Assembly (NCBI RefSeq): GCF_900102015.1
Contig: NZ_FNAT01000001.1
Span: 558,001-622,000 of the forward strand
DNA: 64,000 bases
Origin: Limimaricola pyoseonensis
GTDB lineage: Bacteria; Pseudomonadota; Alphaproteobacteria; Rhodobacterales; Rhodobacteraceae
Direction of reading: 5' to 3'
Shown: positions 27,326-37,601 of the stretch, in pieces
How positions within the stretch are numbered: the stretch's first letter is position 1
Layout: each line of letters starts with the position of its first letter
The notes under the pieces: model-generated
Database searches by the model: none
What the model was told of the DNA's origin: nothing
The model's input: the letters and a program-made list of their open reading frames with translations, nothing else
Made by a program: the position numbers and the translations under genes

Positions 27326-28537
27326 GTGACCAAGATCAAAGTCGAAAATCCGGTCGTCGAGCTCGACGGCGACGAGATGACCCGGATCATCTGGGACTTC
27401 ATCAAGAAGAAGCTGATCCTGCCCTATCTCGACATCGACCTGAAATACTACGACCTCGGCATCGAGGCGCGCGACGAGACCGACGACCAGATCACCGTCG
27501 ACGCGGCCGAGGCGATCAAGCATTACGGCGTCGGCGTGAAATGCGCGACCATCACCCCCGACGAGGCCCGCGTCGAGGAGTTCGGGCTCAAGCGCATGTA
27601 CCGCTCGCCCAACGGCACCATCCGCAACATCCTCGGCGGCGTGATCTTCCGCGAGCCGATCATCTGCAAGAACGTGCCGCGCCTCGTACCCGGCTGGACC
27701 CAGCCGATCGTCGTCGGCCGTCACGCCTTCGGCGACCAGTACCGCGCCACCGACTTCCGCTTCCCCGGCAAGGGCAAGCTGACGATCAAGTTCGTCGGCG
27801 AAGACGGCGAGACCATCGAGCACGAGGTGTTCCAGGCGCCCGGCGCCGGCGTCACCATGGCGATGTACAACCTCGACGAGTCGATCCGCGACTTCGCCCG
27901 CGCCTCGATGAACTACGGCCTCGCCCGCGGCTGGCCGGTGTACCTCTCGACCAAGAACACCATCCTCAAGGCCTATGACGGCCGCTTCAAGGACCTGTTC
28001 CAGGAGGTCTTCGACGAGGAGTTCGCCGAGGAGTTCAAGAAGAAGGGCATCACCTACGAGCACCGCCTGATCGACGACATGGTCGCGGCCTCGATGAAGT
28101 GGTCGGGCGGCTATGTCTGGGCCTGCAAGAACTACGACGGCGACGTGCAGTCCGACACCGTGGCGCAGGGCTTCGGCTCGCTCGGCCTGATGACCTCGCA
28201 GCTGATGACCCCGGACGGCAAGATCGTCGAGGCCGAGGCGGCGCACGGCACCGTTACCCGCCACTTCCGCCAGCACCAGCGCGGCGAGCAGACCTCGACC
28301 AACTCGATCGCCTCGATCTTCGCCTGGACCGGCGGCCTCAAGCACCGCGGCAAGCTCGACGGCAACGAGCAGCTGGTCAACTTCGCGCAGACGCTCGAGA
28401 AGGTCACCGTGCAGGCGGTCGAGGACGGCCACATGACCAAGGACCTCGCGCTGCTGGTCGGCCCCGACCAGAAGTGGCTCACCACCATGGGCTTCCTCGA
28501 GAAGGTCGACGAGTACCTCAACAAGGCGCTCGCCTGA
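27326..28537 (+). CDS. icd: NADP-dependent isocitrate dehydrogenase
   Basis: TCA-cycle enzyme converting isocitrate to 2-oxoglutarate. The protein has 403 residues from a GTG start at 27326, which follows GGAGG directly at 27316-27320. It is the eukaryote-like homodimeric class, beginning [20 protein letters not shown], with the isocitrate-binding [12 protein letters not shown] near residue 95, [12 protein letters not shown], the NADP-site [12 protein letters not shown] near 307 and [12 protein letters not shown]. An upstream ATG in frame would add 25 residues not seen in the family. This enzyme type, rather than the E. coli type, is usual in alphaproteobacteria. Confidence 0.96.
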   Translation: MTKIKVENPVVELDGDEMTRIIWDFIKKKLILPYLDIDLKYYDLGIEARDETDDQITVDAAEAIKHYGVGVKCATITPDEARVEEFGLKRMYRSPNGTIRNILGGVIFREPIICKNVPRLVPGWTQPIVVGRHAFGDQYRATDFRFPGKGKLTIKFVGEDGETIEHEVFQAPGAGVTMAMYNLDESIRDFARASMNYGLARGWPVYLSTKNTILKAYDGRFKDLFQEVFDEEFAEEFKKKGITYEHRLIDDMVAASMKWSGGYVWACKNYDGDVQSDTVAQGFGSLGLMTSQLMTPDGKIVEAEAAHGTVTRHFRQHQRGEQTSTNSIASIFAWTGGLKHRGKLDGNEQLVNFAQTLEKVTVQAVEDGHMTKDLALLVGPDQKWLTTMGFLEKVDEYLNKALA

Positions 28538-28544
28538 TCCCTCG

Positions 28545-28907
28545 ATGGGCTTGAAGCGTTTCACGATCAAGGCGGCGGCGGTCCTTCTGGGGGCCGCCGT
28601 CGTCGTCTCGGCCGCGCGCGACCGCTTCGGCGACGCGCCGCTGCCCTCGGCCGATGCCTGTCTCTCGGCGGTCGGCATCAACCGCTGCTCGGGCGATATC
28701 GTCGTGCTGGCGGGCGACGACCCGGCGGGCCGCCGGATCTGGCTCGCCCCGGGCCGCGCCCTGCCGCCAGAGGCGGAGGGCCCGTTCCACGCCTGCGAGA
28801 TCCCGACCCTGCCCGCCCGCGTGCCGCACCGGCTGATCCCCGGCGCCACGGTCTGGGGCTGCGAACTGCCGCCGCGGCTGCGTGACGGCGCGCCTGCGCT
28901 GCGCTGA
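28545..28907 (+). CDS. Hypothetical exported cysteine-containing protein
   Basis: A 120-residue protein I do not recognise. Residues 1-24 (MGLKRFTIKAAAVLLGAAVVV) form a signal peptide or anchor. The remainder is hydrophilic with four cysteines in two spaced pairs (DACLSAVGINRCSGD near 40-48; HACEIPT and WGCELPP near 95-110), fitting a small disulfide-linked periplasmic protein. It starts seven bases after the icd stop and has coding-like composition, so I take it to be real. Related genes may exist only near icd in close relatives. Confidence 0.6.
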   Translation: MGLKRFTIKAAAVLLGAAVVVSAARDRFGDAPLPSADACLSAVGINRCSGDIVVLAGDDPAGRRIWLAPGRALPPEAEGPFHACEIPTLPARVPHRLIPGATVWGCELPPRLRDGAPALR

Positions 28908-28910
28908 CCG

Positions 28911-28933
28911 ACTGGACAGGCCCACTGGACAGG
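28911..28933. repeat. Tandem ACTGGACAGG direct repeat
   Basis: ACTGGACAGG occurs at 28911-28920 and again at 28924-28933, a 13-base period, in the short gap before the YitT gene. It could be a tandem operator or chance; nothing else marks it. Confidence 0.4.
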
Positions 28934-28961
28934 TCAGCGATCCTGCCCTAGATGCGCGGCC

Positions 28962-29573
28962 ATGCGCAGCCGCTCCACCCCCACCCGCCATTCGCTGCTC
29001 GAGGACCTGCAGGGCCTCGGCATCGGCATCTTCGCCTGTTCGCTCGGGCTGCACGTGCTCACCCATGTCGGGCTGATCACCGGCCAGACCGCCGGCATCG
29101 CGGTGATCATCTCCTACCTGACGAACTGGTCCTTCGGCGCGGTCTTCTTCACCATCAACCTGCCCTTCTACTGGCTGGCCTATCGCCGGCTGGGGCTGGA
29201 ATTCACGGTGAAATCGGTGATCTCGGTGACGCTCCTGTCGCTGGTGACGGAGTTCCTGCCCGGCCGGCTGACGCTCGGCCATGTCGACATCTGGCTCGGC
29301 GCGCTGGCCTTCGGCGTGCTCACCGGGCTCGGGCTTCTGGGCATGTTCCGCCACAATGGCAGCCTGGGCGGGCTCGGCATCCTGGCGCTGATCGCGCAGG
29401 ACCGGATGGGCTGGCGCGCGGGCTACGTGCAACTCGCCGCCGACGCCGTGATCTTCACCGTGGCGCTGTTCCTCTTCGCGACCTCGACCGTGCTGTGGTC
29501 GCTGTTCGGCGCGGCGGTTTTGAACCTCGTCATCGCCATCAACCACCGCCGCGACCGCTACGTCGCCACCTGA
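28962..29573 (+). CDS. YitT-family membrane protein
   Basis: A 203-residue protein with about five membrane helices. GIGIFACSLGLHVLTHVGLITGQTAG opens the domain (residues 19-44), and the GxxxG-rich NLPFYWLAYRRLGLEFTVKS and FRHNGSLGGLGILALIAQDR segments fit the N-terminal membrane part of YitT/DUF161 proteins. The C-terminal soluble DUF2179 domain found in longer relatives is absent, as in many proteobacterial members. Transport function is presumed but the substrate is unknown. Confidence 0.85.
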   Translation: MRSRSTPTRHSLLEDLQGLGIGIFACSLGLHVLTHVGLITGQTAGIAVIISYLTNWSFGAVFFTINLPFYWLAYRRLGLEFTVKSVISVTLLSLVTEFLPGRLTLGHVDIWLGALAFGVLTGLGLLGMFRHNGSLGGLGILALIAQDRMGWRAGYVQLAADAVIFTVALFLFATSTVLWSLFGAAVLNLVIAINHRRDRYVAT

Positions 29574-29680
29574 TCCGTCCTCGGCGCATGTCCGCCATTC
29601 CGCCGCGCCGCGGCAACGGGACTGGCCATGGCCCGCCTTTTGCTGTAAAGGGCGCGGCGACCCCTGAAAGAGTGAATTGA

Positions 29681-31498
29681 ATGGATATCCGCAACATCGC
29701 GATCATCGCGCACGTTGACCATGGCAAGACGACCCTGGTGGACGAGCTTCTCAAGCAGTCCGGCGCCTTCCGCGAGAACCAGGCCGTCTCCGAGCGCGCC
29801 ATGGACAGCAACGACATCGAGCGCGAGCGCGGGATCACCATTCTCGCCAAGGCCACCTCCGTCGAGTGGGGCGACACCCGGATCAACATCGTCGACACCC
29901 CCGGCCACGCCGATTTCGGCGGCGAGGTCGAGCGCATCCTGTCGATGGTCGACGGCGTCGTCCTGCTGGTGGATGCGGCCGAGGGCCCGATGCCGCAGAC
30001 CAAGTTCGTGACCTCGAAGGCGCTGGCGCTCGGCCTCAAGCCGATCGTGGTGCTCAACAAGGTCGACAAGCCCGACGCCGAGCCCGACCGCGCGCTCGAC
30101 GAGTGCTTCGACCTCTTCGCCAATCTCGGCGCCGATGACCAGCAGCTCGACTTCCCGGCGATGTACGCCTCCGGCCGCTCCGGCTGGGCCGACGTTGAGC
30201 TCGACGGGCCGCGCAAGGACCTCTCGGCGCTGTTCGACCTGATCGTCAAGCACGTCCCCGCGCCCAAGCAGCAGCAGGCCAAGGCCGAGCCGTTCCGGAT
30301 GCTGGCGACCACGCTGTCGGCCGACCCCTTCCTCGGCCGCATCCTGACCGGCCGCGTCGAGAGCGGCACGCTCAAGGCCGGCGACACCGTCAAGGCGCTG
30401 TCGCGCAAGGGCGAGAAGCTCGAGCAGTTCCGCGTCTCGAAGATCCTCGCCTTCCGCGGCCTCGCGCAGCAGCCGATCGAGCAGGCCGAGGCCGGCGACA
30501 TCGTCACCGTGGCCGGCATGGCTAAGGCGACCGTGGCCGACACGCTCTGCGACGTCTCGGTCGATATCCCGATCCCGGCGCAGCCGATCGACCCGCCGAC
30601 CATCACCGTCACCTTCGGCATCAACGACAGCCCGCTGGCGGGCCGCGACGGCAAGAAGGTGCAGAGCCGCGTCATCCGCGAGCGCCTGATGAAGGAAGCC
30701 GAGTCGAACGTCGCCATTCGCATCGACGACACCCCGGGCGGCGACGCCTTCGAGGTCTCGGGCCGGGGCGAGCTGCAGATGGGCGTGCTGATCGAGAACA
30801 TGCGCCGCGAGGGCTTCGAGCTGTCGATCTCGCGTCCGCAGGTGATCTTCCGCCACGAGGACGGCGTCCGCATGGAGCCGGTCGAGGAAGTCACCATCGA
30901 CGTCGATGACGAGTACACCGGCCCGGTGGTCGAGAAGCTCACCGGCGTCCGCAAGGGCGAGCTGGTCGAGATGAAGCCCGGCGGCGCCGGCAAGACCCGG
31001 ATCATCGCGCATGTCCCCTCGCGCGGCCTGATCGGCTATCAGGGCGAGTTCCTGACCGACACGCGTGGCTCGGGCGTGATGAACCGCATCTTCCACGGCT
31101 GGACCCCGCACAAGGGCCCGATCCAGGGTCGCCGCCAGGGCGTTCTGGTCTCGATGGAGAACGGCACCGCGGTCGCCTTCGCGCTGTGGAACCTCGAAGA
31201 GCGCGGCAAGATGTTCATCGACCCGCAGGAGCCGGTCTACGAGGGCATGATCATCGGCGAGCACAGCCGTGACAACGACCTCGAGGTGAACCCGCTCAAG
31301 GGCAAGAAGCTCACCAACGTCCGCGCCTCCGGAACCGACGAAGCCGTGCGCCTGACGCCGCCGGTGAAGATGAGCCTCGAGCAGGCCATCGCCTATGTCG
31401 ACGACGACGAGCTCGTCGAGGTCACGCCGAACGCGATCCGGCTGCGCAAGCGCTTCCTCGACCCGCATGAGCGCAAGCGGCAGGCCAAGGCCAGCTGA
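29681..31498 (+). CDS. typA: Ribosome-associated GTPase TypA/BipA
   Basis: A 605-residue translational GTPase involved in ribosome assembly and stress adaptation. G1 AHVDHGKTT is at residues 10-18, the switch I RERGITI, G3 VDTPGHADF, and G4 NKVDKPDAEPDRAL are all in place, and the C-terminal part includes VPSRGLIGYQGEFLTDTRG and the unique TypA domain ending NPLKGKKLTNVRASGTDEA. Full length. A strong terminator hairpin follows the stop. Confidence 0.97.
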   Translation: MDIRNIAIIAHVDHGKTTLVDELLKQSGAFRENQAVSERAMDSNDIERERGITILAKATSVEWGDTRINIVDTPGHADFGGEVERILSMVDGVVLLVDAAEGPMPQTKFVTSKALALGLKPIVVLNKVDKPDAEPDRALDECFDLFANLGADDQQLDFPAMYASGRSGWADVELDGPRKDLSALFDLIVKHVPAPKQQQAKAEPFRMLATTLSADPFLGRILTGRVESGTLKAGDTVKALSRKGEKLEQFRVSKILAFRGLAQQPIEQAEAGDIVTVAGMAKATVADTLCDVSVDIPIPAQPIDPPTITVTFGINDSPLAGRDGKKVQSRVIRERLMKEAESNVAIRIDDTPGGDAFEVSGRGELQMGVLIENMRREGFELSISRPQVIFRHEDGVRMEPVEEVTIDVDDEYTGPVVEKLTGVRKGELVEMKPGGAGKTRIIAHVPSRGLIGYQGEFLTDTRGSGVMNRIFHGWTPHKGPIQGRRQGVLVSMENGTAVAFALWNLEERGKMFIDPQEPVYEGMIIGEHSRDNDLEVNPLKGKKLTNVRASGTDEAVRLTPPVKMSLEQAIAYVDDDELVEVTPNAIRLRKRFLDPHERKRQAKAS

Positions 31499-31515
31499 TC
31501 CCGCGCAAGGACATG

Positions 31516-31547
31516 AAAACGCCCGGTCGGAACGACCGGGCGTTTTT
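31516..31547 (+). terminator. Intrinsic terminator after typA
   Basis: AAAACGCCCGGTCG and CGACCGGGCGTTTT form a perfect 14-bp stem with a GAA loop and a T run (31542-31547). It begins 18 bases after the typA stop. It is the clearest intrinsic terminator in the window. Confidence 0.93.
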
Positions 31548-31615
31548 CGTTCCGTCTGCGCAAGTCGGCTCAGGCGGTTCTTGCCCTCCCCGGCGGCTGC
31601 GGCGATGCTGCGCGC

Positions 31616-32158
31616 ATGGCCCAGATCCTTCTTCTGCACAGCGTACTCGGGCTGCGCCCGCTCGAGCGTGACCTCGCCTCGCGCTGGCAGGCGCGCGGCC
31701 ACGACGTCGCCCTGCCCGACCTCTATGGCGGCGGCTTCTCGGACGACTACGACACCGGCTTCCGGCTCTACGAGGAAACCGGCTCCGAGATGGTGACGGC
31801 CCGCGCGCGGCGCGCCCATGCGGCGGCCCCCGGCGCGGTGCTGGTCGGCATCTCCATGGGCACGGCGGTGGCGGCGCGGCTCTGGACGCCGCAGACGCCC
31901 GGCGCGCTGATGCTCTGCGGCGTCGCGCCGCCGATCTCGGCCCCGCCGCCCGGCATGGCCTGCGCCGCGCATGTCGCACGGCCCGACCCCTTCGACGAGG
32001 ATGGCGACATCGACGACTGGGCCGAGGCGCTCGACGCCGAGCTGCATCTCTATGCAGATATCGGCCACCTGTTCATCGACCCGAACCACCCCGACCACGA
32101 CGCGGCGGCGGCCGAGGCCTGCCTCGCGCGCGCCGACGCCTTCCTCGACCGGTTCTAG
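31616..32158 (+). CDS. Dienelactone hydrolase-like protein
   Basis: A 180-residue alpha/beta hydrolase of the dienelactone hydrolase group. LLLHSVLGLRPLERDLASRW opens the fold, DLYGGGFSDDYD follows strand 3, and the nucleophile elbow is GISMGTAVAARL with serine near residue 80, where classical dienelactone hydrolases have cysteine. DIGHLFIDP near residue 143 supplies the histidine. A truncated-looking C-terminus is normal for this short subgroup. It is convergent with the MOSC gene: both stop codons lie in the single CTAG at 32155-32158. Confidence 0.82.
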   Translation: MAQILLLHSVLGLRPLERDLASRWQARGHDVALPDLYGGGFSDDYDTGFRLYEETGSEMVTARARRAHAAAPGAVLVGISMGTAVAARLWTPQTPGALMLCGVAPPISAPPPGMACAAHVARPDPFDEDGDIDDWAEALDAELHLYADIGHLFIDPNHPDHDAAAAEACLARADAFLDRF

Positions 32159-32634
32159 GCCCCGGCCTCCAGCGGCAGCACCGCGTCGCCAAGCGCCACG
32201 CGCCCCGGTTCGACCACCTCCATGCACCAGCCGCCATGGCCGCGCATCGCGTTGTAGCCGCCCGGCCCCAGCGCCTCTTCCATGCGCGAGCACGGCGCGC
32301 AGGGCACGGTGAAGCGCAGCACCGCCGTGCCGACGCGCAACAGCCGGTGCCGCGCCGCGGTGAGGTTCAGTCCTGAAATCAGAAGGTTGCGGCGCAGGGT
32401 TTCGGGCGCGACCCGGGCGTGCCCGCTCAGCGCGGCGATGACGGGCAGATGCTCTGCCTGGATCAGCGTCGCCGCCCGCTTGCCGGGCCGGGCATGATCG
32501 CCAACCAACCCGCGCAGCTCGATCTCGGCCGCGTCAACCGCCACCGGTTCGGCCCGCCGCGCCGGGCGCAGGCCGATCCAGTCGATGCGTCCCGGGCGCG
32601 GGAAGCGCCCGGTGAGGCTGGCGACGGTCTCCAG
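32155..32634 (-). CDS. MOSC-domain protein with probable CTG start
   Basis: A sulfur-carrier (MOSC) domain protein. Its core shows ELRGLVGDHARPGKRAATL, RRNLLISGLNL and the conserved cysteine in PCAPCSRMEEALGPGGYNAMRG. The first ATG/GTG in frame is GTG 32544, which would cut off TGRFPRPGRIDWIGLRPARR, an N-terminal strand block that I recognise in relatives. Upstream of that block there is no ATG, GTG or TTG in frame, but a GGAGG lies seven bases before a CTG at 32634, so I place the start there (159 residues). The alternative is a CTG at 32640. Follows alaS by 31 bases on the same strand. Substrate unknown; MOSC proteins handle molybdenum cofactor sulfur or N-hydroxylated bases. Confidence 0.7.
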   Translation of the reverse strand: METVASLTGRFPRPGRIDWIGLRPARRAEPVAVDAAEIELRGLVGDHARPGKRAATLIQAEHLPVIAALSGHARVAPETLRRNLLISGLNLTAARHRLLRVGTAVLRFTVPCAPCSRMEEALGPGGYNAMRGHGGWCMEVVEPGRVALGDAVLPLEAGA

Positions 32635-32665
32635 CCTCAGCCCTCCGCGACGAGCCGGCCTAGGC

Positions 32666-35344
<2,679 letters not shown>

Positions 35345-35694
35345 GGCGTGTCCTTCGGGTCGCGGCGTGGCAGTCCTATCCCCGTGACCTCAGCGCGTAA
35401 AGGCCCACGGAGGGCCAGGTCCGCCGTGGCCGGCGCGCGGCCCTTCCCGGCACGCGCTTTCGGGGCGGGCCGGTGGCCCCGTCGTCGGCCCTCGGCGTGA
35501 ACGGAACGTATTGACCGTTTTCGTTCCGTCTTCCGGGACGAACCGATATCGGCGGATCGGAGACGGCATTCAGTGGCGCGGAGCGGCTTCCGAAGCTGCG
35601 TGGCCGAAGACGACGGCCGGTCCGTCGATCGGCGCGGCCGCCTTACCGTCCCGGCTTTCCGCGTCGCCCCCTCGACACCGGCCCCGAACGCGAA
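35345..35694. other. Non-coding gap between alaS and recA
   Basis: No gene supported. It should hold the alaS promoter and leader. The only distinct structure besides the recA terminator is an inverted repeat at 35501-35529. Open frames crossing the region are antisense continuations over recA or alaS and have no family resemblance. Confidence 0.5.
35501..35529. repeat. Inverted repeat ACGGAACG/CGTTCCGT
   Basis: ACGGAACG (35501-35508) and CGTTCCGT (35522-35529) are perfectly complementary and flank 13 bases containing TTGACC. It lies about 160 bases upstream of alaS. It may be an operator around a promoter or an RNA hairpin; no regulator is implied by neighbours. Confidence 0.4.
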
Positions 35695-35724
35695 ACGGGC
35701 CGGGGCGTTTCCGCCCCGGCCCGT
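35695..35724 (-). terminator. Terminator hairpin after recA
   Basis: ACGGGCCGGGGCG-TTTC-CGCCCCGGCCCGT is a perfect 13-bp stem, 27 bases beyond the recA stop on the minus strand. A short TTTCG follows on the transcribed strand. Confidence 0.8.
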
Positions 35725-35750
35725 CCGGATGCCCAGCGCGAAGGCGCGGC

Positions 35751-36833
35751 TCACATGTCGACGAGATCGTCGTCGCCGCTGTCGCTGCCTTCCTCGGACA
35801 TGTGGAACTCGAGCCCGTGCGCGGCGCGGATCTTGTCCTCGATCTCGCGCGCGATCTCGCCGTTCTCCTTCAGGAAGGTCTTGGCGTTCTCGCGGCCCTG
35901 GCCGATGCGCTGGTCGCCGTAGGAGAACCACGCGCCCGACTTGTCGACCACGCCGGCCTTCACGCCGAGATCGAGAAGCTCGCCGGTCTTCGAGATGCCC
36001 TCGCCATACATGATGTCGAACTCGACCTGCTTGAACGGCGGGGCGACCTTGTTCTTGACCACCTTCACCCGGGTCGAGTTGCCGACCACCTCGTCGCGGT
36101 CCTTGATCGCGCCGATGCGGCGGATGTCCATGCGCACGCTCGCATAGAACTTAAGCGCGTTGCCGCCGGTCGTGGTCTCGGGCGAGCCGAACATCACGCC
36201 GATCTTCATCCGGATCTGGTTGATGAAGACGACCATGCAGTTCGAGCGCGAGATCGAGCCGGTGAGCTTGCGCATCGCCTGGGACATCAGGCGGGCATGC
36301 ACGCCGACCGAGCTGTCGCCCATGTCGCCCTCGAGCTCGCTCTTCGGCGTCAGCGCCGCGACCGAGTCGACCACGACCATCGAGACCGCGCCCGACCGCA
36401 CCAGCGTGTCGACGATCTCGAGCGCCTGCTCACCGGTGTCGGGCTGCGAGATCAGCAGCTCGTCGAGGTTCACGCCCAGCTTCTTGGCGTATTGCGGGTC
36501 GAGCGCGTGCTCGGCGTCGACGAAGGCGCAGACGCCGCCCTTCTTCTGCTCCTCGGCGACGGCGTGCAGCGTCAGCGTCGTCTTGCCCGAGCTTTCGGGG
36601 CCGTAGATCTCGATGATCCGGCCCTTGGGCAGGCCGCCGATGCCCAGCGCGATGTCGAGACCGAGCGAACCCGTCGAGGTGGCCTCGATGTCGGGCAGCT
36701 GGTTCTCGCCGCCGAGCTTCATGATGGAGCCCTTGCCGAACTGCCGTTCGATCTGGGCCAGGGCGCTGTCGAGCGCCTTCTGCCGGTCCGCTGTCCGCTT
36801 GTCGCTCATTTGGAGAAGATCTGCCGTTGCCAT
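35751..36833 (-). CDS. recA: Recombinase A
   Basis: Strand-exchange protein and SOS co-protease. The 360-residue protein starts [20 protein letters not shown]; Walker [10 protein letters not shown] is at residues 78-86, the Walker B region [10 protein letters not shown] near 150, and loop L2 with [22 protein letters not shown] near 205-225. The C-terminus is acidic ([12 protein letters not shown]), as usual. I chose ATG 36833 because AAGGAT lies upstream at suitable spacing; a TTG three codons earlier is less likely. A LexA box of the alphaproteobacterial type is 51 bases before the start. Confidence 0.97.
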   Translation of the reverse strand: MATADLLQMSDKRTADRQKALDSALAQIERQFGKGSIMKLGGENQLPDIEATSTGSLGLDIALGIGGLPKGRIIEIYGPESSGKTTLTLHAVAEEQKKGGVCAFVDAEHALDPQYAKKLGVNLDELLISQPDTGEQALEIVDTLVRSGAVSMVVVDSVAALTPKSELEGDMGDSSVGVHARLMSQAMRKLTGSISRSNCMVVFINQIRMKIGVMFGSPETTTGGNALKFYASVRMDIRRIGAIKDRDEVVGNSTRVKVVKNKVAPPFKQVEFDIMYGEGISKTGELLDLGVKAGVVDKSGAWFSYGDQRIGQGRENAKTFLKENGEIAREIEDKIRAAHGLEFHMSEEGSDSGDDDLVDM

Positions 36834-36883
36834 TGTTCGCAATCCTTATCCCACACCCGCCAGATGGCGGCAATCGCTGCGTC

Positions 36884-36898
36884 GTTCTTGTCTTGTTC
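36884..36898 (-). promoter_or_regulatory. LexA (SOS) box upstream of recA
   Basis: GTTC-TTGTCTT-GTTC is an exact match to the GTTC-N7-GTTC direct-repeat operator known for LexA in alphaproteobacteria such as Rhodobacter. It lies 51 bases upstream of the recA ATG and shares the gap with the divergent sulfotransferase-like gene. Confidence 0.88.
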
Positions 36899-37007
36899 CA
36901 TGGCAAGGATATGGGACCAGAAGGGGAACATTGCAAGCGGAACCTGCGGCAGTGTCCCCCGCCGATGGTTAATGTATCGTTACCGCCGAAGCGGGTTGGA
37001 GACATGC

Positions 37008-37601
37008 ATGCTGGTGTTCTGGAAAGAGCGTCTGATCCTTCTGGCGGTGCCCAAGACCGGCACCACCGCGCTCGAGGGCGCGCTGGCGCCACGGGCGCAG
37101 ATGGTGCTGCGCGACCCGCCCGAGATCAAGCATGCGCCGATCTACCGCATCCGCCGCTTCGTGCTGCCGATGATCGAGGCCTGCGGCGGCGAGGGTTTCG
37201 AGACCGTGGCGGTGCTGCGCGAGCCGGTCGACTGGCTGGGCAGCTGGTGGCGCTACAGGCGGCGGGCCGATCTCGACGGCCACCCCAACAGCACGCGCGG
37301 GGTGAGCTTCGACGCCTTCGTGGACGAATACGCCAAGGGCAAGCCCGCGCCCTTCGCCAATGTCGGCAGCCAGGCCCGTTTCGTAGGCGACGGCGCGGGC
37401 CGGATCGAGGTGGACCACCTGTTTCGCTACGAAACCTTCGACCGGTTCACCGCCTTCCTCGAGGAACGGCTCTCCATGCGGATCGAGCTGCCCCTCCTGA
37501 ACGTCTCTCCCGTCCATCCGCTCGATCTGTCGCCGCGCGTCGAGGCCAAGCTCCGGCGCAAGCGCGCGGCCGAGTTCGCGGTCTGGGAGGCCGCGTCCTA
37601 G
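37008..37601 (+). CDS. Sulfotransferase-like protein
   Basis: A 197-residue protein starting MLVFWKERLILLAVPKTGTT. The PKTGTT loop (residues 15-20) is the 5'-phosphosulfate-binding motif of PAPS-dependent sulfotransferases, and FETVAVLREPVDWLGSWWRYR near residue 65-85 matches the 3'-phosphate-binding RxxxDxxxS region. It is shorter than most sulfotransferases and the acceptor is unknown. The gene is divergent from recA across the LexA box and shares its stop with the antiporter's: CTAG at 37598-37601 encodes TAG on both strands. Confidence 0.75.
   Translation: MLVFWKERLILLAVPKTGTTALEGALAPRAQMVLRDPPEIKHAPIYRIRRFVLPMIEACGGEGFETVAVLREPVDWLGSWWRYRRRADLDGHPNSTRGVSFDAFVDEYAKGKPAPFANVGSQARFVGDGAGRIEVDHLFRYETFDRFTAFLEERLSMRIELPLLNVSPVHPLDLSPRVEAKLRRKRAAEFAVWEAAS

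Noticed and set aside
29558-32293. Long minus-strand open frame across typA
   Set aside because: Antisense to a clear typA gene; composition unlike a real protein.
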